Part shown: in pieces, positions 16,100 through 20,855 of the stretch | Layout of the letters: each line of letters begins with the position of its first letter | Numbering within the stretch: the stretch's first letter is position 1 | Translations under genes and position numbers: made by a program | Notes under the pieces: model-generated | What the model saw: only the letters and a program-made list of their open reading frames with translations | Told to the model about the DNA's origin: nothing | Databases searched by the model: none | Source of the DNA: a virus | Length of the DNA: 20,855 nt | Direction: 5' to 3' (one strand) | Virus record (IMG/VR): IMGVR_UViG_3300033388_003545 | Location: 1-20,855 of that record

Positions 16100-16770
16100 G
16101 ATTCTGTTGTTTTATTTAATAAATCAATAAGTTGACCATTTTTAGTTATATCATTCATCTCTAATATATCAGATGTCCTACATTGTCCACCACATTTAGC
16201 GTTTGTTATTATAGTACCACTTGAATCTCTTAGGTATATATCGTCCTTTAATTTTTTATTTTTTTCAGATACTATCCCCTCAAAAGTTAAATTTTTATAG
16301 GTATTACTACTACAATCAAATTTACCTAAATACATTATTTTAAAAATAGTATCATTACCAACCTTTAATTTAAGTTTTAATGTGGTAGTATATACTATAT
16401 CCCCATTAGCCCAAAATGTGATATAATGCTTTTTCTGATTTGGTGCTGAAGCGACTCTTTTACCATTAACTAAAACGTAACATCCTTGTCCAGATACGTA
16501 ATTACTTTTTATTCTAGTATCATCAATATTGTAATCCCCTAAAAAATCAAAGGCGCATTTAATTTTCTCTTTTTCTTTACACTTATCTACCTTTTCAGTG
16601 TTTATATATTGTAAACTATCGGGATGAATTACTTTATATTTAAGGCCGTCACCGTCAGTCAACTGATTAATACATTCTTGATCAGTAATATCTTCTCTAA
16701 TAATAATTTTATTATTAATATTAGATTGTAATAACATAAATTGTCTTTCACTAATTATAATTTTTCCCAT
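16096..16770 (-). CDS. Cys-rich putative packaged protein with leader peptide (224 aa)
   Basis: Starts ATG 16770, 12 nt behind the shared element. Residues 2-11 (GKIIISERQF) closely match the leader of the 781-aa protein (KKIIISEEQY). The leader runs to about residue 26, ending IIIRE, which fits an (I/L)xE prohead protease site. The mature part has seven Cys (for example CKEKEKIKC and CGGQC), unusual for a cytoplasmic phage protein. It also has beta-rich segments (YITFWANGDIVYTTTLKLKL) that could form a small beta-barrel or SH3-like fold. No family is recognised. The last 4 nt overlap the start of the 507-aa gene (ATGA), implying coupled translation. Inferred to be a virion-internal or ejected protein. 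Confidence 0.7.
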   Translation of the reverse strand: MGKIIISERQFMLLQSNINNKIIIREDITDQECINQLTDGDGLKYKVIHPDSLQYINTEKVDKCKEKEKIKCAFDFLGDYNIDDTRIKSNYVSGQGCYVLVNGKRVASAPNQKKHYITFWANGDIVYTTTLKLKLKVGNDTIFKIMYLGKFDCSSNTYKNLTFEGIVSEKNKKLKDDIYLRDSSGTIITNAKCGGQCRTSDILEMNDITKNGQLIDLLNKTTES

Positions 16771-16782
16771 TTAACGTTTTTA

Positions 16783-16790
16783 TATAAATA
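16783..16790 (-). promoter_or_regulatory. Late-promoter-like element upstream of the 224-aa gene
   Basis: Minus-strand TATTTATA in the context GGTATATTTATATAAAAACG, 12 nt before the ATG at 16770. The stretch from here to the start codon (AAAAACGTTA) also recurs ahead of the 781-aa gene, so the upstream regions of these two leader-bearing genes look homologous. Promoter role inferred. Confidence 0.55.
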
Positions 16791-16816
16791 TACCTATATT
16801 ATAATAAATTTAATAA

Positions 16817-16981
16817 CTATAATGTTTTTTCCATTTCATTTACTTTATTACTCATTTCCTCTAATTCTCTCTTTACTGCATTTAATAATTCATCATCAGA
16901 ATTATAATTAAATAAAGTTTCCCTAATAAAAGATATTCTTTCTTGTAATTCTAATATTTCTGTTTCTATTATATTTTTCAT
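16817..16981 (-). CDS. Small coiled-coil protein (54 aa), coupled to the 781-aa gene
   Basis: The frame runs from ATG 16981 to TAG 16817-16819. Its ATG overlaps the TAA of the 781-aa gene by one base (TAATG), the same arrangement as before the tape-measure gene. The product starts MKNIIETEILELQERI and continues ELLNAVKRELEEMSNKVNEM: an acidic, regular helix without Cys or Trp. The clean heptad pattern and overlap support a real gene. No family is recognised; it may be a chaperone or partner of the large protein made just before it. Confidence 0.65.
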   Translation of the reverse strand: MKNIIETEILELQERISFIRETLFNYNSDDELLNAVKRELEEMSNKVNEMEKTL

Positions 16982-19326
16982 TACAGATTAATAACTCCAC
17001 TATCCACAACCATTGATCCATTATCTATAAATGTGTGTTCTTTATTATTAACGTCATTTCTACCTTCCCGTTTATTATCTATTAATTGTTGGGTCCTTTT
17101 ATCTACATTTTCTTTCTCAATCTTCATAATCTTTTTATATGTGTTGGTTTGGTATTGTGGAGGAACTGGGTTACCTGGTCTCCATTTACCTTTTATCCAC
17201 GCATCTATGAATAATATATTATCGTCATATGATGATTCGCCATTATCACATTTAAACCCTTTGCTTTTTGCTTGGTTTGAATTACATGTCATAAAAATAT
17301 CTTTACTTTCTTCCCAAGGGTAACCTTCCACAGCAACCATTTTTCTAGGTCCTAAATACCCTTTTTCCGCAAACCATTTAATATTATCTTCTGATAGTGT
17401 ATACACAACAGCACCAAACATACCCGCCTGCACTAGAAAATCTTTTCCTGCCCTTGTTTTGGCAAATTGGAATATACCTTCTGCAACATCTCCACCATTG
17501 ACTTTAATTGTAGCACTTAGACCCTTATGCTTCATAAGTTCCATAATATTACCTTGAGTTAATTTACCCTTAAGATTTAGATCTTTAAAGGACTTTAATT
17601 GTTTTGCCACTTTAGACATTATATCCGGATCAATTTTAGATAGTCCCTCAAACAAATCTCCCGCGATTAATATTTCAGCATCACTCAAACCATGTTTCTT
17701 AACTTGTTCTTTCCATATTTTCTCCAATGCTTCTTTATCTGATTTAGTAGTTAATTTTTTTGTATTTTTCCCAAACTTCTTCGTAACCTCTATTGCGAAA
17801 TCATCTGTCATTTTTAAAACTTTTGGATTAGCTAAAGATGATTTTATTAAACTTCTTGTTGGTCCAACTCCCGTCATTAAACCACCTGCCAATGTAAGAA
17901 CAGCTGCAGTATAATTCATTGCCCTTTTTTCTGGATCTTCCTCAATTAATCCCTCTATACCATAAGCTGCAGCATTTATAACATCTAACCCTGTAGATAC
18001 TACCCAACCAGCTATCGGAATATAAACCGCAATAATTGATGCTATATCTAATACACAATGATAATCTGTTGAGCAATTTACCGCCCAATCACCTAATTTT
18101 TCTAAAAATGATGGACTATTTAGGTATTGTGATCTATTAACGGCATTATAATACCCCGTCATCACATCTTTAGGGATTGTTCCCAACATTGTCATATATC
18201 CATCTCCACCAGCACATCCCGATTTAGAGGTGGTAAAATCTGATATACAACCACACCAATATTGCTCATTACTAGAAGGAAACCCAACAAGATTTTTCCT
18301 AGTACTAGTAACTGGTTGTACAAAAACACCACCACTTTCCTTATTTAAACATCCCGGACACATATGATCCCATGCACTATGTTCCAATACTTCTTTTATT
18401 GTACAATAATTACTTCGTCTAGTACCATCATTACCAATCTTTACACTACCCCCACGAGATACACAATTATTATAAGCATAACTTTCTTTATATTCCCAAT
18501 AATGCTTATATTCACTATGATCAACAGTATTACAATATTTTTTTATTAAATCTGGTTGCATATTAATTAAGTTATTATAACCTATGGCGTTCATTTGATC
18601 CTCATAAGCTTTACTATATTCCGTTTCATTTTCTATTGCTGGTACATATTCGCCAGTTACAGAATTATATACTAATCCCATACTCTGTTTATTTCCAAAA
18701 TCTGCTGCAGCAATCCTGTCACTTCCCACAGGTAAAGATTTTAGTCCATCATCATATACTTCAATATCTTCATAGTCACTTTTTTCGATATCATTGGTTT
18801 GTGCATTAACCGATGCGGTAATTGCATCTATAACATTTTTAGGTATTTTATTTATTCCTGTTTTCTTATTAGGGGCATTAAATTTACCCCAACCATATGG
18901 ATCACCAACTGGTAAATAATGCCTTGATTTGTCCAAGTAATCTTTACCCAAGAAATTAGGACCAGTTTGTTTATCAAACATTAATTGTGTCTGATTCTGC
19001 GGATTAGGTATATCCCTAGCATTATTTATCCAACCATTTTCTGGGTTGAAAAAGTTAACTGTTGGCCAACCCTCAATTGGGTTATATTTACGAAAGTTAC
19101 CATCAAAAACATTTTTGGTTATACCGCCAGTGTAAGGTATGGTAGATCTAAAAACTAGGTTGTAATATTCTAAGAGTTCCCTCCATTCTTTATCTGTTAA
19201 TTTTTGTTTCGTACCTTTTTCTATTAGCTTATAAAAATTATTTCTCCACCTGGTATCGTCTGGTATACCCTGTTCTAAAAGAAATACCCTTTTATATTGT
19301 TCTTCACTAATTATTATTTTTTTCAC
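16981..19326 (-). CDS. Large Cys-rich putative packaged protein with leader peptide (781 aa)
   Basis: The frame is open from an ATG at 19362, but I choose the GTG at 19326. It lies 15 nt behind the TATTTATA element and gives VKKIIISEEQ, matching the MGKIIISERQ start of the 224-aa protein. The leader ends at FLLEQG (residues 15-20), where LLE fits a T4-type prohead cleavage site. About residues 260-410 hold ten Cys, including CPGC and CGC motifs. Residues about 424-490 are hydrophobic and Gly/Ala-rich (PIAGWVVSTGLDVINAAAYG then LTLAGGLMTGVGPT), like membrane-active or pretoxin linker regions. The C-terminus is charged with two more Cys. The family is unknown. Its size, leader and hydrophobic centre suggest an ejected internal protein rather than a baseplate part, but this is inference. 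Confidence 0.7.
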   Translation of the reverse strand: MKKIIISEEQYKRVFLLEQGIPDDTRWRNNFYKLIEKGTKQKLTDKEWRELLEYYNLVFRSTIPYTGGITKNVFDGNFRKYNPIEGWPTVNFFNPENGWINNARDIPNPQNQTQLMFDKQTGPNFLGKDYLDKSRHYLPVGDPYGWGKFNAPNKKTGINKIPKNVIDAITASVNAQTNDIEKSDYEDIEVYDDGLKSLPVGSDRIAAADFGNKQSMGLVYNSVTGEYVPAIENETEYSKAYEDQMNAIGYNNLINMQPDLIKKYCNTVDHSEYKHYWEYKESYAYNNCVSRGGSVKIGNDGTRRSNYCTIKEVLEHSAWDHMCPGCLNKESGGVFVQPVTSTRKNLVGFPSSNEQYWCGCISDFTTSKSGCAGGDGYMTMLGTIPKDVMTGYYNAVNRSQYLNSPSFLEKLGDWAVNCSTDYHCVLDIASIIAVYIPIAGWVVSTGLDVINAAAYGIEGLIEEDPEKRAMNYTAAVLTLAGGLMTGVGPTRSLIKSSLANPKVLKMTDDFAIEVTKKFGKNTKKLTTKSDKEALEKIWKEQVKKHGLSDAEILIAGDLFEGLSKIDPDIMSKVAKQLKSFKDLNLKGKLTQGNIMELMKHKGLSATIKVNGGDVAEGIFQFAKTRAGKDFLVQAGMFGAVVYTLSEDNIKWFAEKGYLGPRKMVAVEGYPWEESKDIFMTCNSNQAKSKGFKCDNGESSYDDNILFIDAWIKGKWRPGNPVPPQYQTNTYKKIMKIEKENVDKRTQQLIDNKREGRNDVNNKEHTFIDNGSMVVDSGVINL

Positions 19327-19341
19327 TAAATAACGTTTTTT

Positions 19342-19349
19342 TATAAATA
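19342..19349 (-). promoter_or_regulatory. Late-promoter-like element upstream of the 781-aa gene
   Basis: Minus-strand TATTTATA in the context CAGGTATTTATAAAAAAACG, 15 nt before the proposed GTG start. Its spacing is one reason to prefer GTG 19326 over ATG 19362. Promoter role inferred. Confidence 0.5.
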
Positions 19350-19402
19350 CCTGAAAATACATAAAAATTGGATTTTATATATTCTATATGTGTTTTATTT
19401 AA

Positions 19403-19410
19403 TATAAATA
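19403..19410 (-). promoter_or_regulatory. Second late-promoter-like element between endonuclease terminator and 781-aa gene
   Basis: Minus-strand TATTTATA in the context GATATATTTATATTAAATA, 76 nt before the proposed start at 19326 and 34 nt after the endonuclease terminator stem. It may be a second start site, or the original promoter left by insertion of the endonuclease module. Role inferred. Confidence 0.35.
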
Positions 19411-19444
19411 TATCTTAGTTGTTATACATTTGTATTACATGAAA

Positions 19445-19480
19445 AATCCTCTTTATATATTATTATACATAAAGAGGATT
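19445..19480 (-). terminator. Intrinsic terminator after the homing endonuclease gene
   Basis: A perfect 12-bp stem (AATCCTCTTTAT at 19445-19456 with its complement at 19469-19480) around a 12-nt loop. In the minus-strand transcript the stem ends GGATTTTTC, giving a short U tract. It lies 29 nt after the endonuclease stop. It closes off the endonuclease module before the next promoter-like element. Confidence 0.8.
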
Positions 19481-19509
19481 AAAGTAAATAATAAACTATT
19501 TTGATTCTA

Positions 19510-20382
19510 TTATATAAATTTTTTAAGTTCCCCTATAACCCATTCGGTTCTATTGTTAATATCTGATTCCCAAAACCGAAGTAATGTTATCCCATTACTA
19601 CCTTCACAAATTTTATTTTTTTTATCGTCATTTTTAATCGTTGTTTTTTGTGTTTCATAAATTGGTCCGTTTGGGTACTTAATAGGGTTACAATGGTAAA
19701 AATCACCATCTACTTCTATCACCAGATCATATTTAGGTAAATAATAGTCAAAATTAAAACCACAAATAGTATACTGAAATATAAAATCCACCCCAATAGA
19801 TTCCAATAAATCACCAAAACGTGATTCTAATATTGTTTTATTATTATATTGATAATCCTTTAAATATTTAGCCCTTTTTTTACGTTGTTTCTCCCTATTC
19901 TCTTCCTTACCCCAGTATTCCCTCATACCTTGGTCGAATTTATCTAAGACATATTGTGGTCTTTTTCTACCCTTAAGGGATTGGGATATTTTTTTATTTC
20001 TTTCTAAGTTTGAACTTATCTTATCTCCATAATCTAACCTTTCATCATCTTCTTTGGTTAATCCCTTATTCCATATAACTAACTCACCAGATCCGTACAA
20101 TCTTCTTTGTGTTTCCTTGGATTTTCTTTGTGATTTAGAATTATGTCCCCAATTATTGTTAATTCTAGAGGCGTGGCCACGAATAAAATCTCTAAAACCC
20201 TTTTTAATTCCTAAAAACGTTGGTGTTTCACCACAACCACATTTACATGTTGGAGATATACCTTCTAAATTATGTTTAATAAAAGTTTCTTGTGGTTTGA
20301 TATCGTGTTTTTTGACATTATGAGATGATAACCCCCATAGCGAATCAAATTCCTTTTGACAAATTTCACATTTAAATTGCAT
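19510..20382 (-). CDS. Homing endonuclease, zinc fingers plus Vsr-like nuclease (290 aa)
   Basis: A free-standing site-specific endonuclease that spreads its own gene. Residues 5-26 are a classic C2H2 finger (C5-x2-C8-x12-H21-x4-H26). Next is a CKCGCGETPTFLG..GH element, a Cys-rich module seen ahead of phage homing nucleases. About residues 100-140 contain WNKGLTKEDD and ISQSLKGRKRP, a NUMOD3-like DNA-binding repeat. The C-terminal nuclease has ESRF, FDYYLPKYDLVIEVDGDFYH and LLRFWE: the E, D, ExD-G and H residues of the EDxHD/Vsr-like PD-(D/E)xK group. All key residues appear intact, so it may be active. It separates tail tube and 781-aa genes and has a terminator on each side. The ATG directly follows a T6 tract; AAGGGA, 6 nt upstream, could be a ribosome-binding site, unusual for this genome. 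Confidence 0.9.
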   Translation of the reverse strand: MQFKCEICQKEFDSLWGLSSHNVKKHDIKPQETFIKHNLEGISPTCKCGCGETPTFLGIKKGFRDFIRGHASRINNNWGHNSKSQRKSKETQRRLYGSGELVIWNKGLTKEDDERLDYGDKISSNLERNKKISQSLKGRKRPQYVLDKFDQGMREYWGKEENREKQRKKRAKYLKDYQYNNKTILESRFGDLLESIGVDFIFQYTICGFNFDYYLPKYDLVIEVDGDFYHCNPIKYPNGPIYETQKTTIKNDDKKNKICEGSNGITLLRFWESDINNRTEWVIGELKKFI

Positions 20383-20388
20383 AAAAAA

Positions 20389-20422
20389 TCCCTTTTACAT
20401 ATAAATATACACGTAAAAGGGA
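20389..20422 (-). terminator. Intrinsic terminator after tail tube gene, overlapping endonuclease start signals
   Basis: A perfect 10-bp stem (TCCCTTTTAC at 20389-20398 with its complement at 20413-20422) and a 14-nt loop. In the minus-strand transcript it is followed by exactly six U, then directly by the endonuclease ATG. It would end tail tube transcripts 25 nt after their stop. Its 3' arm contains AAAAGGGA, the only plausible ribosome-binding site of the endonuclease, so read-through RNA would hide that site. Confidence 0.8.
20400..20407 (-). promoter_or_regulatory. Late-promoter-like element inside the terminator loop
   Basis: Minus-strand TATTTATA in the context GTGTATATTTATATGTAAAA, 17 nt before the endonuclease ATG at 20382. 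It occupies the loop of the upstream terminator. A transcript starting a few bases downstream would lack the 5' arm and so leave the ribosome-binding site free. This is inferred from position. Confidence 0.5.
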
Positions 20423-20447
20423 AAGTCTTATATTTGATGAAGGAATC

Positions 20448-20855
20448 TCAAAAAACGTTTATAGCTCTATCAAATCTAAAAGTGATATCGATAGTTGCTA
20501 AATCATTTTCTGTGTATCCTAGAGAACCAAAATCTGCATCGTTAATCTGTGTTCCTTGTAAAATCCATTTTTGTACCACAACACCAGTTGGGTCTAACAT
20601 TTCTAATTCTACATCTTTTTTATACCCTGCGGCGTATCCTTGTCGTCCCGTAACTGATTCAGAATGTAATCTAATCCACTCCATAAGTGCTTGTGTCGCT
20701 GAAGGACCAATTGGATCTCTAAATCCTACTGTTATAGGTTCCCATTTAAATCTACCGATAACATAAGTTTCAGTATTTAAAAACGGTATTGCTACTTCTT
20801 CGCTTGAATATTTTGGTCGTGAACCTGTCGAAACCCACCATTCTTGTATTCCCAA
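20448..20855 (-). CDS. T4 gp19-like tail tube protein, 5' end beyond window
   Basis: The frame is open at the window edge; its first codon there is TTG and most likely internal. About 136 residues are visible, ending TGA at 20448-20450. The sequence WWVSTGSRPKYSSEEVAIPF then TETYVIGRFKWEPITVGFRD, RQGYAAGYKKDVELEMLDP and a final IDITFRFDRAINVF match the gp19-type tail tube family, which forms the inner tube of contractile tails from stacked hexamers. In particular the pattern of a strand with WEPITVxFRD, an MEW-type helix and a QKWxLxG strand is typical. T4 gp19 has 163 residues, so a modest N-terminal part is missing. Sheath and portal genes would be expected nearby, outside the window. The gene ends just before an intrinsic terminator, consistent with high, separate expression. 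Confidence 0.85.
   Translation of the reverse strand: MGIQEWWVSTGSRPKYSSEEVAIPFLNTETYVIGRFKWEPITVGFRDPIGPSATQALMEWIRLHSESVTGRQGYAAGYKKDVELEMLDPTGVVVQKWILQGTQINDADFGSLGYTENDLATIDITFRFDRAINVF

Noticed and set aside
17900-18100. Hydrophobic Gly/Ala-rich part of the 781-aa protein as evidence of a polymorphic toxin
   Set aside because: No recognisable toxin domain, immunity gene or secretion tag is present; the leader and context fit a virion protein better.
16981-19362. ATG at 19362 as start of the large Cys-rich protein
   Set aside because: It lies upstream of the TATTTATA element and adds 12 residues before the conserved leader; GTG 19326 fits both the spacing and the leader shared with the 224-aa protein.
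1-20855. tRNA genes, integrase, retroelement, defence or anti-defence operon
   Set aside because: I looked for typical motifs on both strands and found none; the region is a structural module with one homing endonuclease.

Overview
The window looks like part of the late structural region of an AT-rich (roughly 30% GC by eye) T4-like contractile-tailed phage. Every convincing gene lies on the minus strand, so transcription runs from position 20855 towards 1. The recognisable parts are a T4 gp19-type tail tube end, a gp26-type baseplate hub protein, a tape-measure-like protein, a gp53/LysM-type wedge protein and very large baseplate or hub proteins. Most starts have no Shine-Dalgarno sequence and sit behind AT-rich leaders. 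That pattern is usual for Bacteroidota and their phages, so a Bacteroidota (perhaps flavobacterial or environmental) host is a reasonable inference, but it is not proven. I see no tRNA, rRNA, CRISPR array, integrase, IS element or defence gene.

Layout in transcription order. (1) 20855-20448: 3' part of the tail tube gene, then a hairpin terminator. (2) 20382-19510: a free-standing homing endonuclease (C2H2 finger, Cys-rich element, NUMOD3-like repeat, Vsr-like/EDxHD nuclease) flanked by two intrinsic terminators. Its likely promoter lies in the loop of the upstream terminator. (3) 19326-14576: three large or medium proteins of unknown family (781, 224 and 507 aa) plus a coupled 54-aa protein. 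The 781- and 224-aa proteins share a near-identical N-terminal leader. All three large proteins have an (I/L)-x-E site after a short leader, like the capsid-targeting peptides that T4-type prohead proteases remove. They are candidate packaged and ejected proteins. (4) 14534-13616: gp26-like hub protein with a probable +1 frameshift extension. (5) 13578-10934: Lys-rich coiled-coil protein, a 38-aa protein and the tape-measure-like protein. (6) 10730-1632: an 1147-aa baseplate/tube-cap-like protein with an inserted OmpA-like domain, gp53-like protein, a 1547-aa hub-like protein, and a GH19-lysozyme-like protein whose catalytic glutamate appears to be lost. (7) 1608-1: small unknown genes. One was truncated by a perfect 68-bp tandem duplication. 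The last is an acidic, Pro/Ala-rich protein cut by the window edge.

A short element (minus strand TATTTATA, usually within kATATTTATAw) sits 12-17 nt upstream of six unit-leading start codons, with one further copy at 19403. I did not find this orientation inside a gene by eye. It is probably the phage late promoter core or another start-proximal signal. It divides the region into units: endonuclease; 781/54; 224/507/gp26; 225/38/tape measure; 1147/gp53/1547/227/172/141; 63/acidic protein. Within units many genes overlap by 1-14 nt (TAATG, ATGA), which suggests translational coupling.
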